This document shows, piece after piece, positions 7,324 through 15,582 of a DNA stretch of 64,000 nt. The position numbers were made by a program, and so were the translations under genes. Origin of the DNA: Methylacidiphilum infernorum V4 (GTDB lineage: Bacteria > Verrucomicrobiota > Verrucomicrobiia > Methylacidiphilales > Methylacidiphilaceae). Where the stretch lies: positions 1,240,001 through 1,304,000 of the forward strand of contig NC_010794.1 of the NCBI RefSeq assembly GCF_000019665.1, given 5' to 3'. The notes beneath the pieces are model-generated. The model was given only the letters and a program-made list of their open reading frames with translations, did no database searches and was not told the origin of the DNA. Positions within the stretch are counted from its first letter, which is position 1. Every line of letters begins with the position of its first letter.

Positions 7324-9515
7324 GGGGCGAGGGAGACGATCTGGCTGACCGGCAGGCCGTACTGGGCGGCGACGTTTGCGGGATAGGGGGTAAAGGTGGT
7401 CGGGCCGACGCCGTCGGTGTTCGTCCAGTTCTCGTACCCTTGCATGTAGTTGAATCCGAAGTTCGCCCAAAAATGGCGGTCCGGCCGATAGCTCCCCTGA
7501 AGCTGAACCCCTTGGACATCGGCGGAAACGGTCGGGGTTGTGCCTCCCGGAAGGACGAAGGCCGGGATGAATCCAGACTGGGCATAGGCCGAAAGCCCGA
7601 GAAAGAGCGTATCGCGGAGGAGAGAGAGCTTGAGGCCCGTCTCGTAGAGGGTCTGGGTCTGGTGGTAGTAGGTGCTGGTGAACTCCGGAGCGAAGGAGCC
7701 GAAGATCGATTGGGCGGTCGTCTGCCCGAAGTAGTAGGTCGCATACCAGGAAAGCCAAGGGAAGATCCGGTAGGTGGGGCTGGCGGTGACCTGCGGCAGG
7801 AGGGCACTTGTCGAGGTCGCGTCGTAGCTCGGGCCGATGAGCTGTGCCGGGGTGCCGGAGGGCGGTTGGGCGTTGACGAAGTAGGCATCGACACGGGCGC
7901 CGAGGAAGAGGCTCGCCTTTTCTCCGAAGTGGAGGATGTCCTGGACGAAGGGGGAGATCTCCCAGAAGTTGCATTGGGTCGAGGCGAAGTTGTCGACGTT
8001 GTAATACTCTCCCGGATAGCCCGGAATCGGAATGTCCGTGAGAAACGGATTAGCGTAGGCGGGGCTGATTGCCAGCGAGTAGGGGACGATCGTGGAGGCG
8101 GAGGCGGGCGTCAATGGCTTGCTCATATCGGCCTGGTTGCTCGTCGGATGCCAGCTCCCCGAATACTCCTCGTCGCTCAGGAAGCGGAAGGCGAGGCCGC
8201 TATCGATGCTCTGCCAAAAGCTTTTTCTCTGCTGCTCCGGCTCCCAGCGGATTTCGAGCCGATCGGCGACATCGACCCCGTAGGGCAGGACGACCCAGGT
8301 CGGATCCGGGATCGGCTGGGCGGCATTCGCCTGGAAATACTCGAAGAGCGTGTTGTTGACGAGGGTGAGCTCGTCGCTCAGTCGGATCGTGGCGATCGCC
8401 TGGCTCACCGCGTAGAGCTGATGCGAGGAGTCGAGCGGGGTATTGAAGAGGTTGGCCCGGCCGCTGATCGGGACTTGGGACCCCCAGTCGATCGCGTATC
8501 CGGAGCCCGGCGGCGGCGTCCCTTGACCCGGGTGGAACTGGCCGAAGGGCTGTGCCGCGGTAGCCGGTGGGGTGTAATACCCGATCCAGGAGCCGGTCTG
8601 GTAGAGTCCGGAGTCGATGAGGGATTGAGTCGGCCGGTTGATTCCGGCGTAGGGAAGAAAGGAGTTCTGATCAAGCTCCGCATTCCAGTCGACTCGGATC
8701 TCCTCCGCGGGCTTCCAAGAAAGGGCGAGATAGGCGCACTCCCGGTTCAAGTAGGAGCCATCATAGTAGTTGTAGGGCGCGTAGCCCTCCTGCCCGAAGT
8801 AGTCGAGCCGGTAGGCGAGCTTCTTCTCCTTGTCGATCGGGCCGCCTATGTCGATGTTCCACATGTTGGTGTCGTACATCCCCAAGGTGTAATAGGCGGT
8901 GCCCCGGAAGCGGTCGAAGAAGGGCTGCTTGGTCACCTCGTCAACATATCCGCCCGCGAACTCTTGTGGCCCATAGACAATGCTCACCGGTCCCGTGACG
9001 ACATCGAGCGAGTCGTCCGCGTTGATATTGGGAAGGGGTCCCCAGTTCCCCCCACTTGAAAACCCCACCAATTGCCCATTGCGAAAAACCGTGGCCGGAA
9101 GTCCACGCATCACCGGTTCACTGACCACGTTTCCCGTGGCTTCGGTGGGGTTGATGGAAGGACTGAAAGCCACCAAGTCGTTAACCGTTTGGGTCATTAC
9201 CGTGTGGAGCTGTTCCTGGGAAATCAAAGTCACATCTCTGGGAATGTCTAACAAGGACAGATCCGGACCATAAACTGAAGAACGGGGGAGCTCTTCTGCC
9301 GTCGCTTGCCCTTCATTCTGGGGAGAAGTCGCGGTAACAAGGACTTCCGGCATCAAGGAGAAAGAAGAAGAATCAACTCCTTGCTCATCCGCAGCAAGCA
9401 TCAACCCTATGCCTAAGGGCTTAAGAGGCCAAAAAAGGAAGAAAAAAAACTGAAGAAAATAACCAAAACCCTTCTTGAAAAATTGGGAAGCAGCTACGGG
9501 ATTTTGAAGCGGCAT
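6981..9515 (-). CDS. TonB-dependent outer membrane receptor
   Basis: An 844-residue receptor of normal length. Residues 1 to about 41 form a long signal peptide with a Phe-rich core. A TonB-box-like MPEVLVTATS follows near residue 55, then the plug domain (IPRDVTLISQEQL, VMRGLPATVFRNG, VVTGPVSIVYGPQEFAGG) to about residue 210. The rest is beta barrel ending in MQAMIRYSF. It would take up a chelated nutrient using proton motive force through TonB-ExbBD, which is not encoded nearby. The central part, roughly 7005-9010, is strikingly GC-rich, while the first roughly 170 codons and the leader match local composition, suggesting a recombinant gene. The start has no Shine-Dalgarno and follows a structured leader. 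The ligand cannot be predicted. Confidence 0.9.
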   Translation of the reverse strand: MPLQNPVAASQFFKKGFGYFLQFFFFLFWPLKPLGIGLMLAADEQGVDSSSFSLMPEVLVTATSPQNEGQATAEELPRSSVYGPDLSLLDIPRDVTLISQEQLHTVMTQTVNDLVAFSPSINPTEATGNVVSEPVMRGLPATVFRNGQLVGFSSGGNWGPLPNINADDSLDVVTGPVSIVYGPQEFAGGYVDEVTKQPFFDRFRGTAYYTLGMYDTNMWNIDIGGPIDKEKKLAYRLDYFGQEGYAPYNYYDGSYLNRECAYLALSWKPAEEIRVDWNAELDQNSFLPYAGINRPTQSLIDSGLYQTGSWIGYYTPPATAAQPFGQFHPGQGTPPPGSGYAIDWGSQVPISGRANLFNTPLDSSHQLYAVSQAIATIRLSDELTLVNNTLFEYFQANAAQPIPDPTWVVLPYGVDVADRLEIRWEPEQQRKSFWQSIDSGLAFRFLSDEEYSGSWHPTSNQADMSKPLTPASASTIVPYSLAISPAYANPFLTDIPIPGYPGEYYNVDNFASTQCNFWEISPFVQDILHFGEKASLFLGARVDAYFVNAQPPSGTPAQLIGPSYDATSTSALLPQVTASPTYRIFPWLSWYATYYFGQTTAQSIFGSFAPEFTSTYYHQTQTLYETGLKLSLLRDTLFLGLSAYAQSGFIPAFVLPGGTTPTVSADVQGVQLQGSYRPDRHFWANFGFNYMQGYENWTNTDGVGPTTFTPYPANVAAQYGLPVSQIVSLAPGIYPFIGFPKEYGNLMLTYKTDSGFGVSLWAIAQGGQFLSYDYSVRAPAWYTLNASLFYAAKHWEARIWFYNFTDNHYWIAGAPGFTPARTANLEYAALQMPFWMQAMIRYSF

Positions 9516-9723
9516 TAAAAAAGCTTATATAAAGAAAAGGCCCCTCACTGCTAACTCTTGCTTGCTCCATTTTTGACTCCATCTTGCAGTAATAACCACC
9601 CTTAGCCACTTTTTTCTCCTTTTCCCCAAGTAAAGGAAGGCTCTTGACCGTTCCTAAAAATGGACTTATAGAGCACTTATTCCCCGTTGGGGGAGTCCTT
9701 TTACTACGGTTTTGTGCCGAAAG
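9516..9723 (-). promoter_or_regulatory. Structured 5' leader of receptor locus, copy B
   Basis: The counterpart of the leader at 6664-6872, differing at only a handful of positions. On the minus strand the possible nested stems are 9706-9710 with 9647-9651, 9694-9698 with 9662-9666, and 9689-9693 with 9682-9685. A further stem TTACTGC/GCAGTGA lies closer to the gene. One base fewer in the A-run before the start codon than in copy A shifts the overlapping upstream reading frame, which argues that the element acts as RNA rather than as a leader peptide. Similarity stops at 9723, the right end of the duplicated unit. Confidence 0.45.
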
Positions 9724-9923
9724 ATACATGGATTATCAAGGTTGTTTATCTTGAGATCGGCCAGCGTAGCCTTGAGATGCTTGCTACCCCGGATCCTTTG
9801 CCGAAACTTTCGCAATCCTAAATGAAAATTTTACTTATCAACCCATTAAAAAAATTTTTCTTTTCAGCTGTTTAATTTTAAAAGCTATGTCAGTATAAAT
9901 ACAGGACAACAACCCTGATCCTC

Positions 9924-10013
9924 ATGAAATTTCCCGTCTTTGTCTTTTTCTTTATTCTTCTTTTTGTCCTCGTTTGGGGATTTGCCATTTATTACCTTTC
10001 GACCCGCTTTTAG
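9924..10013 (+). CDS. Possible 29-residue single-pass membrane protein
   Basis: A short frame beginning MKFPVFVFFFILLFVL and ending YYLSTRF: one long hydrophobic helix with a Lys at the start and an Arg near the end, the expected form of a tiny inner-membrane protein. It lies alone in the spacer between the receptor leader and the repeat protein. There is no clear Shine-Dalgarno sequence, and the AT/T-rich base composition alone could produce such a frame. I do not recognise a family, so this is a candidate only. Confidence 0.3.
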   Translation: MKFPVFVFFFILLFVLVWGFAIYYLSTRF

Positions 10014-10174
10014 GTCCTCTTGCCCAGGGAGGCACTTGAAAGGCCTTGGATAAGGCAATCTTATCGAGGCATTTCTCTACAAGTACAAGATGAAAAAATT
10101 CTCCTTTTTTGCTAGGGCTGCTTTCTTAGTCTTTTACAACAAGCAACTTAGAAAGAAGAGTGGAGTTTCCCCTA

Positions 10175-10687
10175 TTATCTATAAACAATAACGGGTAGAG
10201 GTTTGCGAATCGGCTTTCCGTTATAATAACCTATCGTGCCAAAAGACATATTGCCTACATTTTGGATAAAAAGACGATGCTGCCCGACCCTGCCCATTTC
10301 GATATTCCCGATCTTTTGAATGAAGATCGATTCGTTACCTACATGGCCAATAAGCATATTCCCTACTCTTTGCGTAAAAAGGGGTCTATTGCCGAAATGC
10401 CCTATAGTGATGTTTCCGATTCGATTCTCAAAAAAAGGCTTCCCACCCACATTCCCAATAGTCATGTTCCCAATGGATTGAGAAAAAAAGGGCTTGCCCC
10501 CGATATTTCCTATGGATGTATTGCCGATTCTTTGAGAAAAAAACGAACGGTTCGCTGTCTGTCCATAATAACTTCTTTTCAAGCCGAAACTTTGCCGATT
10601 GCCTCCTGCTGAAGTAGTATATCCATCAAAAGCAAGAGAACTCAATATAAAACAAAACGTAAAACAAGAAGACAAAACCGTTTTCAT
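10175..10687 (-). CDS. Secreted protein with six ~18-residue IGN repeats
   Basis: A 170-residue protein with a signal peptide (MKTVLSSCFTFCFILSSLAF). After a short Gly/Ser/Tyr-rich linker come six tandem repeats at residues about 49-159. The consensus is FFxQxIGNxxIGxxGxxP with a strict 18-residue period, except for a 3-residue insertion in the last one. Each repeat reads as two nine-residue half units ending in Gly-Asn or Gly-Gly turns, as expected of a small beta-solenoid or stacked hairpins. The C-terminus is basic and proline-rich (KPIRKPLPVIVYR). I do not recognise a named family or enzyme residues; a structural or surface-binding role in the cell envelope is an inference. It stands alone, with gene-free DNA on both sides. 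Confidence 0.75.
   Translation of the reverse strand: MKTVLSSCFTFCFILSSLAFDGYTTSAGGNRQSFGLKRSYYGQTANRSFFSQRIGNTSIGNIGGKPFFSQSIGNMTIGNVGGKPFFENRIGNITIGHFGNRPLFTQRVGNMLIGHVGNESIFIQKIGNIEMGRVGQHRLFIQNVGNMSFGTIGYYNGKPIRKPLPVIVYR
10211..10543 (-). repeat. Array of six 54-bp coding repeats
   Basis: The DNA that encodes the six 18-residue units of the secreted repeat protein. Units are divergent at nucleotide level but keep the codons for IGN and the following Gly. The last unit is 63 bases long. Divergence between units suggests old duplication kept by selection rather than a recent slippage array. Confidence 0.7.
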
Positions 10688-11430
10688 ATCTAAGCTTATC
10701 TTTTTAATAAAATCTCGGGTAAAATTAAATGTTAAAAATTCTCTTGTACTCCAAAAAAAATAGAAAGACTAGATCCTCCCATTTTAATCTTTGCCCATAA
10801 TAGGTAGGAACTGCAGACTTGATAGTAGACTCATAGAAAAATGGAAGAGGATTATGAGCTTCCAAGAAGGTATCTTGTATCTGTTATTCATTACCAGGGA
10901 AATAAACATATTATTCGAACAGGATTAATAGGAAGAAATTCGGGGAGATAAAAAGGAGAAATATCATTTCATCCCCCTCTTTTTAATTTCTAAAGAAATG
11001 GCTTTAAAAACTTTTTATTCTTCAAAATAATCCGGTAATTAAGCTTATGAGAAGTTCTTATTTAAGAACATTTAAGATCAAAACCCGGAAACTCCCTTTA
11101 TTCGATATAAAACGTAGTTCAAAAATGAGGGATAAGTTAGCTGAGCGGGAAAGAAAAAAAAGGAACTGAATTTTAAAAATTGGAAATATTAAAATTTTTA
11201 CGATTTGTAAGTCTAACCTTGCCTCGTTTTTCTCAGCATCTAACAGTGAATTTTTTTTCAGTTCATCATACCTAACCCCTTTTGTCTTCTAGATGTCGAA
11301 TCGGTTTTTACTTCAAGCGAACAAATCTTGGTAAAAAAAAAATAGTTGATAAGAAAAGAGCAAAAAAGAGCTAAAAACGAAGCATTCCAAAGTTAGCAAG
11401 GAGGAATGGAAAGTCTATACTCCCCTTCTG
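10688..11430. other. AT-rich intergenic region without a clear gene
   Basis: About 740 bases of low-GC spacer between the repeat protein and the broken receptor. The best frame is 10841-10951 on the plus strand, 36 codons starting MEEDYELPRRYLVSVI. It has no ribosome site and no recognisable family, so I do not call it a gene. AAGGAGG occurs at 11399-11405, about 25 bases ahead of the receptor start at 11431, too far for normal spacing. No transposon ends or long inverted repeats were seen. Confidence 0.4.
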
Positions 11431-13850
11431 ATGAAAAAAAATTTTTTCTTTTCCTCAAATTCGATTTTCTCTTTTGGTTTATTTATTTTTATCTTTTCGA
11501 ACCCCTGGATTTTATTGCATGGCCTAAAAGCTGAACCCTTGTCTTCGGATTCCCTGCCCGCATCAGCCCTTCCCGAAGTCGTAGTCCAAGCTACAGCCGA
11601 ACAATCCGTCCTCCCTACAGAGCGACCCCTTTCTTCTGTTTACAACAGTCCTTTTAACATCATGGACATCCCCAGGTCCGTTACACCCATCAACAAAATT
11701 CTGATGGATTCAGCAGGTATTGGCTCTCAAGGTTGGCCTGATCCGCTGAGTATCACGATGGCCAGCCCCGCTGCCCAATTCGATGCTTCAGAACTTTACG
11801 AAATGTCCTCGCTATTATTAGGGGAAAACCTGGCCTTACCTTCATTAACGGCATTGAACAAAATGTCAACAATGACGGTTTTTTCAACCCCCCATGGAAC
11901 TTTAACATGGTAGAAAATTTTGACCTAGTCGAAGGGCCCCCTGGTGCGGTGTTTGGTGCAACCCAGCCCTCCAACGGATATGTCAATTATATTACCAAGC
12001 AACCCCATTTCGACAAATTCAGAGGTTATGTGTGGGATACTACCGGCATGTATGAAAACTACATGTGGGGGGCTGACATAGGAGGGCCAGTGGATAAAGA
12101 ACACAAGGTAGCTTACCGGTTCAGTTACATGGGCATTGAAAACGGAAGCTACTACCAGTACGTGCACAACAACCAGCAAAATTTTTACTTCGCCCTTGGA
12201 TACAATCCGTCGGAAAATTACCAGGCGGATCTTTATTTTGATTATGGGAACGCCGATTACACCCCGATAGAGGTACTCCTCGATAGACCAACCCAGTCTC
12301 TAATCGATAATGGCCTTTATATTACGGGATTTTTGCCCCCTTCCGCAGTGACCGCAGGAACTGAAAACAATCCCCCCGCCAACACTTACCTGAATGGAGA
12401 ACTGCCCATAAGCCGCCGAGCCACGGTAAAATATCCTGGAGACATCGGCCAAGCCAATTTTGCCATGACCCAACTGATTCAAAGAATACATGTGAATGAC
12501 AACCTGGAGATCGTCAATAACACCTTTTTCTGGTACCAAGATCAAACGGCTATCCGTTTTGAAACCTACGAAGCTAACGTTTTTAAAGGAGATTACGAAA
12601 TTGACAACCGAACCGAGGCCAGGACCCATTTCGATACAGATTTGGGAAGCGGTCATAACCTCCTTAACATAAAACACTTTATAGATTCGGGTTTTGAATT
12701 TCGTTTTCAACGTACCCTCGATTACCAATCCGAAGTCTATCTTGGCAACAGCTGGGATGCGATCACCGAAAACCCTCAACTCTACAACTTTCTTTTGTCG
12801 AACAACTTCGGATCCTTTGGGCTCTATCCCATTCCGGGCTCTCCAGCAGGGGGCTATTTCATTCCCCTAAATGACGAGACCAACCAAACCCAATTTTTTA
12901 GGCTTTCCCCATTTTACCAGCACCAAATGAATTTTTCTGACAAGATCATCCTCTTTGTTGGAACGAGAATGGACGGTTATTTTGTCCATTCACAAACCCC
13001 TCCCGGAACCCCAGGCTTTTTATTCCAATCTCTCAATACAACCCAACTCAACCCTCTTGTCAATGCGGCCATAACATACAGACCGGCCAGATTTGTAAGC
13101 CTCTATTTCAATTACAACTGGCAATACACAACCAATGCCTCGGGTGGAGGAGGATACTCTCCTCTCTTTCCCCCCACCGCTTTTCATCTTCTCAACCAGC
13201 TTATCGAAGGGGGAGTTAAATGGAATCTCCTTAATGAAAAGCTTTACATTTCCTTGGCAGGATTTTCCGAAGACACCTATTTAGGAAATATCGAGTTTCC
13301 TGCTACTCCCGCTTCTTTTAAAGGCTTGGAAGCTAACCTCACCTTTCAGCCGGACAAACATTTCTGGATAAGGCTTGGGTACCTTTTGGAGCAAGGAATC
13401 GAAGATTGGAGCGGATTCCCTGAAGGCCCGGAAATGGCGCAAACTTATTCTACCCAATTTGCCAAGCAGTATGGACTTCCCTTGAATAACGACTAAGCTT
13501 TTCCTCCCGGCAAGTACTCCCTGATCGGTTGGCCCGATCAAGTTTTTAGCGGGATGCTTACTTATAAATTCGACTTGGGCTTGGGACTGACCCTCGGGGC
13601 AATCGTTCTATCCGATCAGTATCTTGGTTACGATTACCGGACCAGGATTCCTCTCCAATTCGTTTTGAACAGCTCCCTTTTTTATTTCTCTCCCAAGTGG
13701 GAGATGCGGATTAACCTCTTTAATTTTACAAATGAAAAATATTGGCTTCCGGCAGGAGTAGGCATGTCACCCACGAGAGAATTGGACTATACTTCCATAG
13801 TCGCCGGCTATCCTTTTTGGGCACAGGGAACCGTTTCCTATAAGTTTTAA
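11431..13850 (+). pseudogene. TonB-dependent receptor, broken by a frameshift and a stop codon
   Basis: The parts add up to one receptor closely related to the one at 2812-5310. A signal peptide and a TonB-box-like ALPEVVVQATAE lie in frame 1. The plug continues in another frame from about 11790 (VLAIIRGKPGLTFINGIEQ), so a single-base-type frameshift lies at about 11770-11815. The barrel then runs without break to an in-frame TAA at 13494-13496, after LPLNND. The reading frame continues directly with AFPPGKYSLIGWP and ends in the proper barrel strand GTVSYKF at 13850. Two independent lesions make a sequencing error less likely and indicate a decaying gene. Shared motifs with its relative include WDTTGMYENYMWGAD and MGIENGSYY. 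Confidence 0.88.
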
Positions 13851-13970
13851 ACCGGTTTCTTATAGAGAGGAGCTGAAACCCTAAAAAAGGATAAAATACC
13901 CTTAATGAAACGTGGATGAAAAGAAAAAGTTCTTATTAAATAATAAAAACCGATTATTTTCTTCTCTCTA

Positions 13971-14231
13971 TTATCTCCGTTGATTGAGTCGAAGGGGACT
14001 TTTTTTAGGCGACACCGGCTTCGAGGATTTTTCTTTTAGCTCCAATTTTTCTTCTATTTTTCCTTCCGGAATAACTTGCTTTCTCATGCTGTTTTCCAAA
14101 GCCGAAATAATCGTTACAGCTATCTCCTCAGAAGGAACGTCGGCGATCCATTTCCCCTTGGAATCGATAAGGGCAATCAAGTGGGGTTGATAGGATGATT
14201 TTTGCCAGCTAATAGGTAGTTCGATGATCAT
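13971..14231 (-). CDS. Hypothetical protein, 86 residues
   Basis: I do not recognise this family. The first half reads like a small alpha/beta domain (LIALIDSKGKWIADVPSEEIAVTIISALE), and the C-terminal 30 residues are very basic and rich in Lys, Ser and Pro, which could bind nucleic acid. An AAGGAG ribosome site lies nine bases before the ATG, supporting translation. It is divergent from the 307-residue unknown protein, and both lie in markedly AT-rich DNA. Function is unknown. Confidence 0.6.
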   Translation of the reverse strand: MIIELPISWQKSSYQPHLIALIDSKGKWIADVPSEEIAVTIISALENSMRKQVIPEGKIEEKLELKEKSSKPVSPKKSPLRLNQRR

Positions 14232-14430
14232 TTTTTTTCTCCTTATATTCTTTTTATTAATACTTTTATTTTATTATATTTCTTTTTTTTTTAAAGAAAA
14301 CAAAATTTTTAAATAAAATAAATTATTTTCATTCTATTCTCTAAATAAAGATATTTAAACTACCGGTTCTTTTAAAATCTATATTTGTAATATTTTTTTA
14401 TTTTATATTCATTGCTATTTTTGTATAACT

Positions 14431-15354
14431 ATGCTATCCAGGAATCTAATGAATAGAGAAGTAATACGATCAGTTATTCCATTCAGGCTATTCAATGCAC
14501 AACAAGAAAAATGGCGTGAGGCTTTTTTAAAAGTAAGTTGGATGCTTGCCGAGGCCAATTGGCTTTATAAGTTGCTCGTCTTAAGTGCTAACCAAACCGA
14601 GGAAAAGGTAAAAGCGGAAAATGACGCCTCGCTTTGGTTGCGATTTCTTGTCCTGACAACCCTTTGTAGTAAGAGTCATGAAGGTTGGCTGATCCTTTCA
14701 GGTGAAAAAGACAAGAATGTCCATGAGGTTATAGAGGAATTACTTAAGTCTACCGACGATTCAGAAAAGAAACAAAAATTGCTGGAAATGCAAGAGAGTT
14801 TAAAAGAACAATTGGGAAATGACAAGGGGATAGCATTAATTAGGAATAACATAGGATTTCATTATCAATATAAAAAATTGAATTTTCCCCCTCTTCCGAT
14901 CCAAGAAAACTCTCCTATTTTATCCATGCTTTTTACACCTGAAACTTACTCAGGACCTGAAACTCACTCAGGTGATATTCTTCCGTTAATTTCCTTATAT
15001 CCTCTAGATCAAGCCATTATCGACTTATGGCCTAGACAAAAATCTGATGAAACAATGCAAAATGATGATGACGGAAAAATTTCAAAAACACCCGAAACAG
15101 GAGAATGGAAAGAAAAATTTTCAGAAGTTTTGAACGAATTGAGTTGTGTACAAACAAAATATAATGACTACTTGAAAGACATCTTCTTGCTTTTTATTGA
15201 AGACCTATGTAAGAAATACAATCCTATCGAAAATTTTCTCTCATCTGAAACAGTTCAAAATCCTCCTTCCCATAAGAATCAAAAGATTTATTTTTTTATG
15301 GAGCCTCCCTCACAGGATGAAATGCAATATTATCAATCAGAAATTACGCAATAG
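14431..15354 (+). CDS. Hypothetical protein, 307 residues
   Basis: I do not recognise this protein. It appears soluble and mostly helical, with charged segments (for example residues about 95-125) and no signal peptide or membrane helix. A small repeat, ETYSGPETHSGD, lies near residue 170. Low GC and Asn/Lys-rich composition differ from the housekeeping genes. A second start is possible at 14449, with AGGAAT before it. It sits between the broken receptor and a GC-rich hydrolase in a patchwork region, consistent with acquired DNA. No toxin, nuclease or phage motif could be seen. Confidence 0.6.
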   Translation: MLSRNLMNREVIRSVIPFRLFNAQQEKWREAFLKVSWMLAEANWLYKLLVLSANQTEEKVKAENDASLWLRFLVLTTLCSKSHEGWLILSGEKDKNVHEVIEELLKSTDDSEKKQKLLEMQESLKEQLGNDKGIALIRNNIGFHYQYKKLNFPPLPIQENSPILSMLFTPETYSGPETHSGDILPLISLYPLDQAIIDLWPRQKSDETMQNDDDGKISKTPETGEWKEKFSEVLNELSCVQTKYNDYLKDIFLLFIEDLCKKYNPIENFLSSETVQNPPSHKNQKIYFFMEPPSQDEMQYYQSEITQ

Positions 15355-15367
15355 GAGAAAAGAGATT

Positions 15368-15463
15368 ATGGATCCTTACAAGCGGATCAAAAAAACAAAG
15401 CTGAAGGAGGATTTCCAGGCCCTTTCCCAAGAAAGAACCTATTTGTTCCAACTCCCATTCTAA
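15368..15463 (+). CDS. Possible 31-residue basic protein
   Basis: An ATG follows AGGAGAAAAGAGATT, a fair ribosome site, just 13 bases after the stop of the 307-residue gene, so coupled translation is possible. The product is short, with a Lys-rich start (MDPYKRIKKTKLKEDF). There is no homology that I can recognise and the frame is too short to be convincing alone. Confidence 0.2.
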   Translation: MDPYKRIKKTKLKEDFQALSQERTYLFQLPF

Positions 15464-15582
15464 AACGAAGAGGGGGTCCAAAAGGGAAAACAATGCTGCC
15501 AATAACCCGCATTGACGGGCCAGCCAAGTTGCCTAAAAAGAAATCGCAGCTTAAAGGTGGCGTTACGGAAGAACTTGAGGGT

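Noticed and set aside
7440-9059. 539-codon plus-strand frame antisense to the GC-rich receptor
   Set aside because: High GC content removes stops on the opposite strand; composition is Arg/Glu/Gly/Val-rich without any domain, while the minus-strand receptor is clearly real.
10262-10612. 116-codon plus-strand frame opposite the repeat protein
   Set aside because: Its periodic sequence mirrors the repeats of the minus-strand gene, which has the signal peptide and regular consensus.
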